The translations under genes and the position numbers were made by a program. This document shows, one piece after another, positions 26,265 through 33,825 of a stretch of 64,000 nucleotides of DNA; the first letter of the stretch is position 1, and each line of letters opens with the position of its first letter. Source of the stretch: Roseicyclus amphidinii (GTDB taxonomy: Bacteria > Pseudomonadota > Alphaproteobacteria > Rhodobacterales > Rhodobacteraceae); assembly GCF_030163755.1 (NCBI RefSeq), contig NZ_JASJOE010000012.1:1-64000 (forward strand). Direction: 5' to 3'. A model generated the notes under the pieces. It was not told where the DNA came from. It worked only from the letters and a program-made list of their open reading frames with translations, and made no database searches.

Positions 26265-27179
26265 TCAGGACCCGGCACCGCGCACCACGTTCCCGGCATA
26301 GGTGGCCGAGGCCGCTATGCCGCCAAGCGGAAAGACATGCACCCGCTCGATATGGCCCGCGTCGCCCGCGGCATGGGCCTGTGCAAGCGCCTCGAGGACC
26401 TCTGTCGGTTCGAAGGGCAGGGCCAGCCGCGCAAGGTCGGTTGCATGTTTCTTGAGAACCGACAGCGAGGGGCCGACACCGCACGCAATCGCATACCTGA
26501 TGAGGGTCTGCAGCTTGGCCGGGCCCGCCACGCCGACATGGATCGGCAGATCGACACCGCCGGCCTTGAGCCGTCGCGCCCATTCCAGGACCGGAGCGGC
26601 CTCGAAGGCGAATTGGGTGGCGATGGCCATGCGGGCGTCCGTGCGGTCGCGGAATGCCTGCTTCCAGTGCAGCGCCGCATCCACGATCCGGGTCGATCCG
26701 TCCGTGTCGATGTCGCCGTTGCCTTCGGGATGGCCTGCCACATGCAGGGTGGTGAACCCGTAGCGGTCGAACAATCCCGTCTCGAGGAGCTGCATGGAGC
26801 TGTGAAAGTCACCGTGGGGCGTCGCGGGGCCGCCCGCAATCACCAGTGCCTGATCGACGCCCGCCTCGTCGCGGTAGCGCTGCAGCCACGCCTCGAGCGT
26901 GGTCTTGTCCGGGACAAGCCGGGCCGGGATATGCGGCATCACGGCAAAGCCCTCCGCGCGCAGGCGGCGGGCGGTGGCCACCATGTCGGCGATCGGTGTG
27001 CCGTCGATATGGGCGATGTAGACGCGGGTGCCCTCGGGCAGGATCTCGGCGAAGCTCTCCACCTTGGTTGCCGTGCGCGGCATCACCTCGATCGAGAACC
27101 CCTGCATGAGGTGGTGAAGCTCAGGGCTGAAGCGGGCGTCCTCGGCCCTGCGCGAGAAATTCAGGATGGGCATCGGCAT
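26265..27179 (-). CDS. metF: MetF-like methylenetetrahydrofolate reductase
   Basis: A 304-residue TIM-barrel flavoprotein of the methylenetetrahydrofolate reductase family. Motifs include FSIEVMPRTATKVESF near residue 28 (Glu of the family P-x-T region), the ALVIAGGP strand near 115, AGHPEGN near 149 and ATQFAFEAAPVLEWARRL near 187. In LigM/DesA-type O-demethylation, the methyl group ends up on tetrahydrofolate and MetF reoxidises methyl-H4folate. Placement 17 bp after the extradiol dioxygenase and close to the demethylase gene supports that dedicated role. Confidence 0.82.
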   Translation of the reverse strand: MPMPILNFSRRAEDARFSPELHHLMQGFSIEVMPRTATKVESFAEILPEGTRVYIAHIDGTPIADMVATARRLRAEGFAVMPHIPARLVPDKTTLEAWLQRYRDEAGVDQALVIAGGPATPHGDFHSSMQLLETGLFDRYGFTTLHVAGHPEGNGDIDTDGSTRIVDAALHWKQAFRDRTDARMAIATQFAFEAAPVLEWARRLKAGGVDLPIHVGVAGPAKLQTLIRYAIACGVGPSLSVLKKHATDLARLALPFEPTEVLEALAQAHAAGDAGHIERVHVFPLGGIAASATYAGNVVRGAGS

Positions 27180-27196
27180 TCCTTGATCCGGAGCGG

Positions 27197-28162
27197 TTAT
27201 CGGGGGGGCGTTCCATGGGTGTGGAAGGTGTCGATGGTCTTCAGGCCCCAGGCCTGTCCCTTCCTGCGTTCGGTTTCCGTCCAGACGACCGGTTGGTGAT
27301 CGGGCGCAAGGATCAGGCGCGCACCTGCATTGGCCAGCTCGACCCGATTGCCGGCGGGTTCCCAGACATACAGGAAGAACGTGCCCTGGATCGCGTGCTT
27401 GTGCGGTCCGGTTTCGATGTGGACGCCGTTCTCGAGAAAGATGTCGGCCGCGCGCAGGATGTCCTCGCGCTGGTCGGTCGCATAGGTGACGTGGTGCAGA
27501 CGCCCGTGGCCGCCGCCATGCTCCTCGGTGCAGGCCAGGTCGTAGGTCTTGTTGTTGATCGTGAACCAGCAGCCGCCCAGTCGGCCGTTGTCGAGCCGGA
27601 TCATCTCGGTCACGCGGGCCCCGAGACAGGTCTCCATGAAGCGGCGGAAGGCTTCGACGTCCTCGGCCAGGAGGTTGAGGTGGTCGAGCCGCCGCGGGCA
27701 GGCGCCCTGGGCGTGGAATTTCGACGCCATGTTCTTGAGCGCGGGGCGGTCGGCGGCGTCGGGCTCTGCGCGGCGCGTGTCATGGTAGATCTCGAAGAGA
27801 TGGCCGAAGGGATCTTCGAAGCGGAAGGCGGGGCCGTGGCCGGGGTCGTCATCGACCCACCCATGGATCCTGTATCCTGCAGCGGTGATCGCGGCCACGC
27901 GCCGTTCGAGCGCCTGGGGGCTGTGCGCGCGATAGGCGATGTGGGCCACGCCTGTCCGGTCGGACTGCGTCAGCTTCAGCGTGTGGAACTCGTAATCGTC
28001 CCAGGCCCTCAGGTAGGCGCTGTCCCCGTCCAGCAGGGAGAGCTTCAGGCCGTAGACACGGGTGAAGAAATCGAGGCTCTCCTCGAAGCGGTCGGTGAGC
28101 AACTCCACATGGCCGAGATGCGCGATATCCGATGTCACGGGGCCGTTCCTGTCGTCCGGCAT
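27197..28162 (-). CDS. Type I extradiol (catechol 2,3-dioxygenase-like) ring-cleavage dioxygenase
   Basis: A 321-residue two-domain vicinal-oxygen-chelate protein of the size of catechol 2,3-dioxygenases. The C-terminal domain carries the iron ligands His in LDHLNL (about residue 162), His in RLHHVTYAT (about 228) and Glu in GNRVELANAG (about 283). The start MPDDRNG at 28162 is set by GCGGAGGTTTGCA just upstream; the longer frame would run through the GntR operators. It is divergent from gntR and followed by metF. It probably opens a catecholic product of demethylation, but the substrate is unknown and differs from that of LigAB in the same module, or is an alternative to it. Confidence 0.86.
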   Translation of the reverse strand: MPDDRNGPVTSDIAHLGHVELLTDRFEESLDFFTRVYGLKLSLLDGDSAYLRAWDDYEFHTLKLTQSDRTGVAHIAYRAHSPQALERRVAAITAAGYRIHGWVDDDPGHGPAFRFEDPFGHLFEIYHDTRRAEPDAADRPALKNMASKFHAQGACPRRLDHLNLLAEDVEAFRRFMETCLGARVTEMIRLDNGRLGGCWFTINNKTYDLACTEEHGGGHGRLHHVTYATDQREDILRAADIFLENGVHIETGPHKHAIQGTFFLYVWEPAGNRVELANAGARLILAPDHQPVVWTETERRKGQAWGLKTIDTFHTHGTPPR

Positions 28163-28194
28163 TGCAAACCTCCGCTTCCTTCGATTCCATTCTG

Positions 28195-28204
28195 ATGTAT
28201 ACAT
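28195..28204. promoter_or_regulatory. GntR operator candidate, site 1
   Basis: Perfect palindrome ATGTATACAT, 33 bp before the dioxygenase start on the minus strand. Identical copies lie at 28231-28240 and 29064-29073; sites 1 and 2 are 36 bp apart centre to centre in the shared promoter of the dioxygenase and gntR. Confidence 0.65.
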
Positions 28205-28230
28205 GAAATGGAAGCCCGCTGATAGGCTTG

Positions 28231-28240
28231 ATGTATACAT
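28231..28240. promoter_or_regulatory. GntR operator candidate, site 2
   Basis: Second copy of ATGTATACAT, 14 bp before the gntR start codon, well placed for autoregulation. The flanks match site 1 as well (TGATGTATACATG in both). Confidence 0.65.
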
Positions 28241-28254
28241 GGAGGGCGATGCTT

Positions 28255-28980
28255 ATGGCCGAGGCCGTGAAAACCCGTGCGGAGCGCGCCTTGATTTCCC
28301 TTCGGCAGCGCATCTTGAGCGGCGCGCTGTCCGGGGGCACGCGGCTTTTCGAGGTTGCCGTTGCCGAGGATCTGGCCATCTCGCGCACGCCCGTGCGCGC
28401 CGCGCTGGCGCAGTTGGCCGAAGAGGGGCTTCTTGACCGCGCAAAGGGCGGCGGATTCGTGGTGCGGAGCTTCGACATCTCGGATGTCGAAGACACGATC
28501 GAACTGCGCGGCGTGCTCGAGGGGACCGCGGCGCGCTTCGCGGCGGAACGCGGCGTGACGGAGGCGCAGCTGGCGGAAGCCGATGAGATCATTCGGAACA
28601 TTGATCGTTTGCTGTCTGTCGCGCGTGTTGAAATGGAGAAATACTCCCATTGGAACAGCAGGTTCCATGATCTGCTCGTGCGGCTGTCCGGCAGTGCGGC
28701 CCTGGCCCGGGAATTGGCGCGGGTGACGGCGCTTCCCTTTGCGTCGCCGTCGGCGTTCCTCGACGACGAGACGCATGCCGGGCAGCTTCTGGGCAACCTC
28801 AGGATCGCCCATGAGCAGCACAAGGCCATCATCGACGCGATCCGACACCGTGAGGGCGCACGTGCCGAATCCCTGGCGCGCGAGCATGCGCGGACGGCCC
28901 GCCGGAACGTGCAATTCCTGCTGTCCGATGCGGCCGCTCGCCGCGAAGGAAGCGCGGCGCTGGCTTTCGTGCGCGCGTAA
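28255..28980 (+). CDS. GntR-family (FCD-type) regulator of the methoxy-aromatic module
   Basis: A 241-residue regulator. The winged helix (about residues 8-75) includes GTRLFEVAVAEDLAISRTPVRAALAQLAEEGLL, and the helical FCD ligand domain (about 85-220) has metal-binding His residues in HWNSRFHDLLV and AHEQHKAIIDAI. The start at 28255 is preferred because GGAGGG lies 8 bp upstream; an ATG at 28249 is too close to it. Three identical palindromes at its own promoter, the dioxygenase promoter and the demethylase promoter define the probable regulon. Confidence 0.88.
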   Translation: MAEAVKTRAERALISLRQRILSGALSGGTRLFEVAVAEDLAISRTPVRAALAQLAEEGLLDRAKGGGFVVRSFDISDVEDTIELRGVLEGTAARFAAERGVTEAQLAEADEIIRNIDRLLSVARVEMEKYSHWNSRFHDLLVRLSGSAALARELARVTALPFASPSAFLDDETHAGQLLGNLRIAHEQHKAIIDAIRHREGARAESLAREHARTARRNVQFLLSDAAARREGSAALAFVRA

Positions 28981-29063
28981 CCTCTTGATGTATGCGGGAA
29001 TACCGGAAAACGCCGGGGTTTGCGAAATTTCGGCTTGTTAACCTCCGCAACGATGCGCAACAT

Positions 29064-29073
29064 ATGTATACAT
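29064..29073. promoter_or_regulatory. GntR operator candidate, site 3 (demethylase promoter)
   Basis: Third identical ATGTATACAT, 22 bp before the GTG start of the LigM-type gene. It links the demethylase-LigAB transcript to the same regulator as the divergent dioxygenase/gntR pair. Confidence 0.65.
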
Positions 29074-29095
29074 CACTTACGTGGGAGGAGCACCA

Positions 29096-30514
29096 GTGAC
29101 CCATAGTCTTTCCGCTGCAATCGCGGCCGCCGGCAACCCGGTCGACCTGTTGCGCAATTCCAGGATCGGGATGTATGTCTACCCGGTCGTGGCGCCCGAG
29201 TTCCGGAACTGGCGGATGGAGCAGGATGCATGGCGCAACGGTGCCGTGCTGTTCGACCAGACGCATCACATGGACGAGCTGATCGTCGAAGGCCCGCAGG
29301 CGACCGAGTTCCTGGCCTGGCACGGGATCAATTCCTTCGACAATTTCAGCCTCAACCGCGCCAAGCATTACGTGCCTGTCACGCCCGCGGGCCACGTGAT
29401 CGGGGATCACATCATCTTCCGCGAGCGCGAGGACAAATACGTTCTCGTCGGGCGCGCGCCGACGTCCAACTGGCTGATGTTCTGCGCCGCCTACGGCCAG
29501 TGGAACGTGCGCCTGCGCTACGATCCGCGGTCGAATTCGCGCCCCGAGGGCGAGCGCGTGCTGCGCGAGCATTACCGGTTCCAGATCCAGGGCCCGCTGG
29601 CCCCCGCGATCTTCGAAAAGATGAATGGCGGCCCCGTGCCGGACATCAAGTTCTTCCATGTCGACTGGATCAACATCGGGTCCAAGAAGGTGCAGGCGCT
29701 GCGCCACGGCATGTCCGGCGCGCCGGGTCTGGAGGTCTGGGGGCCCTACAAGGACAAGGATTACATCCACTCGACCATCCTGCAGGCGGCGCGGGAGGCG
29801 GGCGTCGACCTGGTCCAGTGCGGCAGCCGCGCCTATTCGACCAACACGCTGGAATCGGGATGGATTCCGTCGCCCTTGCCGGGGATCTACACCGGCGACG
29901 GCATGTTGGCGGCCTACCGGGACTGGCTCGGGGCGGAAAGCTACGAGGCTGCAGGCTCGATCGGCGGGTCTTTCGTGTCGGACAACATCGAGGATTATTA
30001 CGTCAATCCGTTCGAACTGGGCTACGATTTCTACATCGGCTGGAAGAAGGACGACTTCGTCGGCAAGGCCGCGCTGCAGGAGATGAAGGGCAGCCCGAAG
30101 AACCGCAAGAAGGCCACGTTCGAATTCAACAAGGACGATGTGCTGAAGGTGATCGCCTCGGCCTTCGAGGAAGGCACGCCCTGCAAGTGGATCGACTTCC
30201 CGCAGCCCAACTATGCCTCCTCCAGCGCCGACATGGTGTGTGACGAGAGCGGCAAGATGGTGGGGATGTCGATGTTCAACGGCTACAGCTGGAACGAGCG
30301 GTGCCTGCTGAGCCTCGGCGTCGTGGATCAGTCGGTGCAGGTCGGCGACATCCTGACCCTGAAATGGGGCGAGCCCGAGGTCACCGGCAAGACCTCGACC
30401 GAGCCGCATCGCCAGACGGAGATCCGGGTGCGCGTCGCGCCGACGCCCTATTCGAAGCAAGCGCGCGAAAACTACGCCGATAGCTGGCGGACAAAGTCCG
30501 CGGCCGCGCAATAA
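29096..30514 (+). CDS. Tetrahydrofolate-dependent aromatic O-demethylase (LigM/DesA family)
   Basis: A 472-residue GcvT-fold enzyme that transfers the methyl group of vanillate, 3-O-methylgallate or syringate to tetrahydrofolate. The start of the protein (NPVDLLRNSRIGMYVYPVVAPEF), FDQTHHMDEL, KHYVPVTPAGHVIGD, SRAYSTNTLESGWIPSPLPGIYTGD and GGSFVSDNIEDYYVNPFELGY follow Sphingobium LigM closely in order and spacing, and the length is nearly the same (LigM 471). GTG at 29096 is chosen because GGGAGGAGCACCA precedes it. Which methoxy-aromatic is used cannot be read directly; 3-O-methylgallate or vanillate is suggested by the downstream LigAB genes. Confidence 0.92.
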   Translation: MTHSLSAAIAAAGNPVDLLRNSRIGMYVYPVVAPEFRNWRMEQDAWRNGAVLFDQTHHMDELIVEGPQATEFLAWHGINSFDNFSLNRAKHYVPVTPAGHVIGDHIIFREREDKYVLVGRAPTSNWLMFCAAYGQWNVRLRYDPRSNSRPEGERVLREHYRFQIQGPLAPAIFEKMNGGPVPDIKFFHVDWINIGSKKVQALRHGMSGAPGLEVWGPYKDKDYIHSTILQAAREAGVDLVQCGSRAYSTNTLESGWIPSPLPGIYTGDGMLAAYRDWLGAESYEAAGSIGGSFVSDNIEDYYVNPFELGYDFYIGWKKDDFVGKAALQEMKGSPKNRKKATFEFNKDDVLKVIASAFEEGTPCKWIDFPQPNYASSSADMVCDESGKMVGMSMFNGYSWNERCLLSLGVVDQSVQVGDILTLKWGEPEVTGKTSTEPHRQTEIRVRVAPTPYSKQARENYADSWRTKSAAAQ

Positions 30515-30531
30515 GCGCCCGCGCCATGTCG

Positions 30532-30554
30532 CTGCCCCCCGTGCCGGGGGGCAG
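30532..30554 (+). terminator. GC-rich hairpin after the demethylase gene
   Basis: CTGCCCCCC-GTGCC-GGGGGGCAG, a perfect 9-bp stem with a 5-nt loop, 17 bp after the demethylase stop. No T-tract follows, so it may act as an mRNA stabiliser or partial attenuator separating high demethylase expression from the 192-bp-distant hydrolase-LigAB genes. The remainder of the gap contains three CCCGTG units in tandem and no gene. Confidence 0.4.
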
Positions 30555-30706
30555 GGGCACCCCGGGGCAGGTGGCTGGCGCATGACCCTGGTCCCGCGTC
30601 CGCCGCGTGGCCTTCGCCCCCGTGCCCGTGCCCGTGCCTCCGGCCTGCGCGATGCCGCTGCGCGCAGCTCCGTCTTGTCCATGCGCGAACCGAAGGTCAG
30701 GCGACC

Positions 30707-31420
30707 ATGACGATCCTTCTCATACCGGGCCTGATCTGCGATGCCCATGTCTGGCGGGAAACGCGGCGTCGGGTGCCCGGCGCGATCGTGGCCGATGTCA
30801 CGCGGCAAGAGACCATCACCGGTATGGCCGAGGCGCTGCTTGCGCGGCATCCGGGCACCCTTGTCCCGGTCGGTCACTCCATGGGGGGGCGGGTCGCCAT
30901 GGAAATGGCGCGGCTTGCACCGGACCGGATCGCGGCGATGGCGCTTCTGAGCACCGGCATGCATCCCCGCAAGACCGGCGAAGAGGCCAGCCGCGAAGCG
31001 ATGATCCGGCTGGCTCATGACGACGGGATGGCGGCGCTAGCGGACAGGTGGTTGCCCGGGATGATGGCCGCGGGGATCACGCCCGATCCCGACGTGATGG
31101 ACGGCCTGAGGCAGATGGTCCTGCGCATGACCCCCGAGATTCACGAACGCCAGATGCGGGCGCTGCTCGCGCGGCCCGATGCGAGCCGGACGGTGGGCGC
31201 CCACGGCAAGCCGATGCTGCTTGTCGTGGGGCGTCAGGATATCTGGAGCCCGGTCACCCGGCACGAGGATATTCGCCGCCTGTGCCCGCAGGCCGAGATG
31301 CACATCATCGAACGTGCCGGGCATTTCGTGCCGGCCGAGCAGCCGGAGGCCACGGCAGAGGTCATCGCCGCATGGCTTCGGACCCACGCCGCCACGACAT
31401 CCGGAAGGGACGACCCATGA
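30707..31420 (+). CDS. Alpha/beta-hydrolase (meta-cleavage type context)
   Basis: A 237-residue hydrolase with oxyanion segment LLIPGLICDAHVW (residues 4-16), nucleophile elbow GHSMGG (about 56-61), acid Asp in VVGRQDIWSP (about 178) and His in ERAGHFVPAEQPE (about 206). Its stop codon overlaps the LigA start (ATGA, 31417-31420), so it is translated with the dioxygenase. It may hydrolyse a lactone, ester or C-C bond of a ring-cleavage product; compare LigI, which is an unrelated amidohydrolase. Confidence 0.82.
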   Translation: MTILLIPGLICDAHVWRETRRRVPGAIVADVTRQETITGMAEALLARHPGTLVPVGHSMGGRVAMEMARLAPDRIAAMALLSTGMHPRKTGEEASREAMIRLAHDDGMAALADRWLPGMMAAGITPDPDVMDGLRQMVLRMTPEIHERQMRALLARPDASRTVGAHGKPMLLVVGRQDIWSPVTRHEDIRRLCPQAEMHIIERAGHFVPAEQPEATAEVIAAWLRTHAATTSGRDDP

Positions 31421-31767
31421 CATCCGAAGACCGCATTCCCGACACCCCGCTTCTCGACCGCCGGCGGGCGAACATGGGCTATGCCCTCAACAAGATGGCG
31501 ATGGGCCTGTCTTCGCCCGAGGGGCGCGCGGCGTTTCTGGCCGACGAGGAGGCCTATCTCGACAGGTTCGAACTGTCCGATGCGCAACGCGCCGCGGTGC
31601 GGGCCCGCGACTGGCGCGAAATGGTGCGCCTCGGGGGCAACCTGTTTTTCATCCTCAAGATTTCCGCGGTCGATCCGACGCCGATCCGCGAGATCGGCGC
31701 GGCGCAGGCGGGCATGGACCTGCCGGAATTCCTGAAGACAAGACTGGGAAAGGTGACCAATGGCTGA
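31417..31767 (+). CDS. ligA: Protocatechuate 4,5-dioxygenase alpha-subunit-like protein (LigA)
   Basis: A 116-residue helical small subunit. The core RRANMGYALNKMAMGLSSPEGRAAFLADEEAYLDRF then AAVRARDWREMVRLGGNLFFILKI aligns by eye with LigA of Sphingobium (RARKGYNLNQFAMSL, DESAYLDEW, GGNVYFLSK). LigA caps the active site of the LigB subunit. ATGA overlap with the hydrolase upstream and an 8-bp overlap with ligB downstream show coupled translation. Confidence 0.88.
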   Translation: MTSEDRIPDTPLLDRRRANMGYALNKMAMGLSSPEGRAAFLADEEAYLDRFELSDAQRAAVRARDWREMVRLGGNLFFILKISAVDPTPIREIGAAQAGMDLPEFLKTRLGKVTNG

Positions 31768-32602
31768 ATTGATCGGTGGTCTTGGCACGTCTCATGTGCC
31801 CTCGATCGCTATGGCGCTCGACAAGGGGTTGCGCGACAGCGAGGAATGGAAGCCGTTTTTCGATGGCTACGCTCCCGCCCGGCAATGGATGGCCGAGAAA
31901 AGGCCCGACATCGCGGTCGTCATCTTCAACGATCACGGGAATTCCTTTTTCCTCGACCGGCTGCCGACGCTCGCCCTGGGGGTGGCCGACCGCTACCGTC
32001 CGGCCGACGAGGGCTGGGGCCCGCGGCCCGTTCCGGTCTTCGAGGGCGCCGAGGATTTCTCCTGGCATCTGGCCGATTGCATGGTGGAGGGGCATTTCGA
32101 CCCGCTGCTGTGCCGTGACCTCGATGTCGATCACGGCATGCAGGTGCCGATGGAGCTGGTCTTCGGCCGGCCCGAGGCCTGGCCCGTCAAGGTGGTGCCG
32201 ATCCTCGTCAACACGATCCAGTATCCTATCCCCACACCGCAGCGCATGTGGGCGCTGGGAGAGCTGCTGCGCCGCGCCATCGACAGCTATCCGGGCAATG
32301 ACCGGGTGGTTGTCCTGGGAACGGGTGGCCTGTCGCACCAGCTGCAGGGCGCGCGCGCGGGTTTCATCAACCCCGAGGCGGACCGCGAATGGATCGCGCG
32401 CATCGGCAGCGACCCGACCCGCTACAGGGCCATGAGCCGGGAAGACTACATCGAGGAGTTCGGCTCGGAAGGCGCCGAGCTGATCATGTGGCTGGTCATG
32501 CGCGGCTGCATGGATGCCGAGGTGAACACCCTGCACCAGCATTACTTTGCCCCGGCCTCGATGACCGGCGCGGGCATGGTCCTTCTGGAGAACGCGGCCT
32601 GA
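31760..32602 (+). CDS. ligB: Protocatechuate 4,5-dioxygenase beta-subunit-like protein (LigB)
   Basis: A 280-residue class III extradiol dioxygenase, the catalytic subunit that opens catecholic rings at the 4,5 (meta) bond with non-haem Fe(II). Iron ligands known from LigB are present: His in GTSHVPS (about residue 12), His in FNDHGN (about 59) and Glu in GSEGAELIMW (about 239). The catalytic His lies in GTGGLSHQLQG (about 193). Substrate could be protocatechuate, gallate or 3-O-methylgallate; the upstream demethylase makes one of the first two. Confidence 0.9.
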   Translation: MAELIGGLGTSHVPSIAMALDKGLRDSEEWKPFFDGYAPARQWMAEKRPDIAVVIFNDHGNSFFLDRLPTLALGVADRYRPADEGWGPRPVPVFEGAEDFSWHLADCMVEGHFDPLLCRDLDVDHGMQVPMELVFGRPEAWPVKVVPILVNTIQYPIPTPQRMWALGELLRRAIDSYPGNDRVVVLGTGGLSHQLQGARAGFINPEADREWIARIGSDPTRYRAMSREDYIEEFGSEGAELIMWLVMRGCMDAEVNTLHQHYFAPASMTGAGMVLLENAA

Positions 32603-32922
32603 TGTATTTCCTCATGATCTGTCGACATGGCGACCAGGCGGAGATCGCGGCGCTGCGCGACGCCCTGCGCGCCGAGCATCGGGCCTGGGTCCGCACGGGC
32701 GGTGATGGTCTGGCGAGGGTGCTTACGGGCTCTGCGCTGTGGGATGAGGCCGGCGCGGGGATCGGCAATTTCGGCATCCTCGAGGCGGAAACCGAAGCCG
32801 ATGCACGCGGTTTTGCCGAAGGCGACCCCTTTGCCACGGGCGGCGTTGTCGCCCGGATCACCTTGACGCGACTGGCGGACGGCTTTCGCGCCGACCGCAT
32901 TGTCCCGCTCACCGAGGGCTGA
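32602..32922 (+). CDS. YciI-like protein
   Basis: A 106-residue dimeric alpha/beta-barrel protein of the YCII family. MYFLMICRHG, the conserved His in AEHRAWV (about residue 28) and the family closing motif EGDPFATGGVVAR (about 74-86) are visible. The start overlaps the ligB stop (TGATG), so it is the last gene of the ligAB transcript. YciI-like proteins occur as small accessory or dehalogenase-type enzymes in ring-cleavage clusters; isomerisation or decarboxylation of a muconolactone-like intermediate is a guess. Confidence 0.78.
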   Translation: MYFLMICRHGDQAEIAALRDALRAEHRAWVRTGGDGLARVLTGSALWDEAGAGIGNFGILEAETEADARGFAEGDPFATGGVVARITLTRLADGFRADRIVPLTEG

Positions 32923-33033
32923 CCGGGCGGGACGGGGGTTGCGGGACGGGGGCGACGCAAACTCCCGGCATGTCCACGCGGGCCACCCCGTCGACGCGCC
33001 CGCCGAAGGCCTCGGCCAAGGCCGAGCGGGGGG

Positions 33034-33825
33034 TCAGGCGTGCTGGCGCTGGCTGAGCCCGCCATCGATCGTCAGGCAGGTCGCCGTCATGAACGGACAT
33101 TCGTCCGAGATCATGAAGGTCGCGGCGCGCGCGATTTCGCAGGCCTCTGCGATGCGCCCCTGCGGGTGCAGGGCCAGCGTTGCGGCGCGCGCCGCGGCGG
33201 GGTCGGGCTGGGTGTCCCACCAGTCCAGCACCTTTTGCGTGGCGACATATCCCGGCGCGATGGCATTCACCCGCACCCCTTGCGCGGCATATTCCAGCGC
33301 CAGCGACTTGGTCAGCCCCAACAGCGCGTGTTTGACCACCGGATAGGGGAATGTGCCCGGAATGATGGTGAAGGAATGTGTCGATGCGATGTTCAGGATC
33401 ACACCATGCCCGGCCGCGATCATGCCCGGAAGGACGGCACGCGCACAGGACCATGCCCCCTCCAGATTGATGGCGAAAGCGCGCTGCCATTCGGCCGCAT
33501 CGGTCTGCAGCGGAGGGTGAAAGACATTGACCCCCGCATTGTTGACCAGCCCGTCAAGGTGCCGCCCCTGCGCCAGCGCCGCGTCGGCAAAGACCTGCGC
33601 GACCCGGTCGGCATCCGCGATATCGGCCGCGGCGTGCAGCAGGGCGCCGCCGGGCAGGTGGGTCAGCTCGGCGGCGGCATGCTCCAGCGACGGCCCGTCG
33701 ATATCGAGCAGGAACAGATCCGCGCCTTCGGCCCTGAACTCTGCGGCGATCGCCTGACCGATGCCCTGCGCTGCCCCGGTCACGGCAATGAAGCGGCCGG
33801 CCAGTCTTCCTGCTTGCCCTACCAT
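33034..33825 (-). CDS. SDR-family sugar dehydrogenase (galactose dehydrogenase-like)
   Basis: A 263-residue classical short-chain dehydrogenase with cofactor motif TGAAQGIG (residues 15-22), NNAGVN (about 95), catalytic Ser in LNIASTHSF (about 147) and the YxxxK pair in FPYPVVKHALLG (about 158). It is the last gene of the galactoside operon and overlaps dgoD by 7 bp. With DgoD next door, NAD(P)-dependent oxidation of D-galactose to galactonolactone is the natural prediction. L-sugar dehydrogenases of the same family are the main alternative. Confidence 0.84.
   Translation of the reverse strand: MVGQAGRLAGRFIAVTGAAQGIGQAIAAEFRAEGADLFLLDIDGPSLEHAAAELTHLPGGALLHAAADIADADRVAQVFADAALAQGRHLDGLVNNAGVNVFHPPLQTDAAEWQRAFAINLEGAWSCARAVLPGMIAAGHGVILNIASTHSFTIIPGTFPYPVVKHALLGLTKSLALEYAAQGVRVNAIAPGYVATQKVLDWWDTQPDPAAARAATLALHPQGRIAEACEIARAATFMISDECPFMTATCLTIDGGLSQRQHA

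Noticed and set aside
30606-30650. CCCGTG tandem units after the demethylase gene
   Set aside because: Only three short units within GC-rich intergenic DNA; too small to call a functional repeat array.
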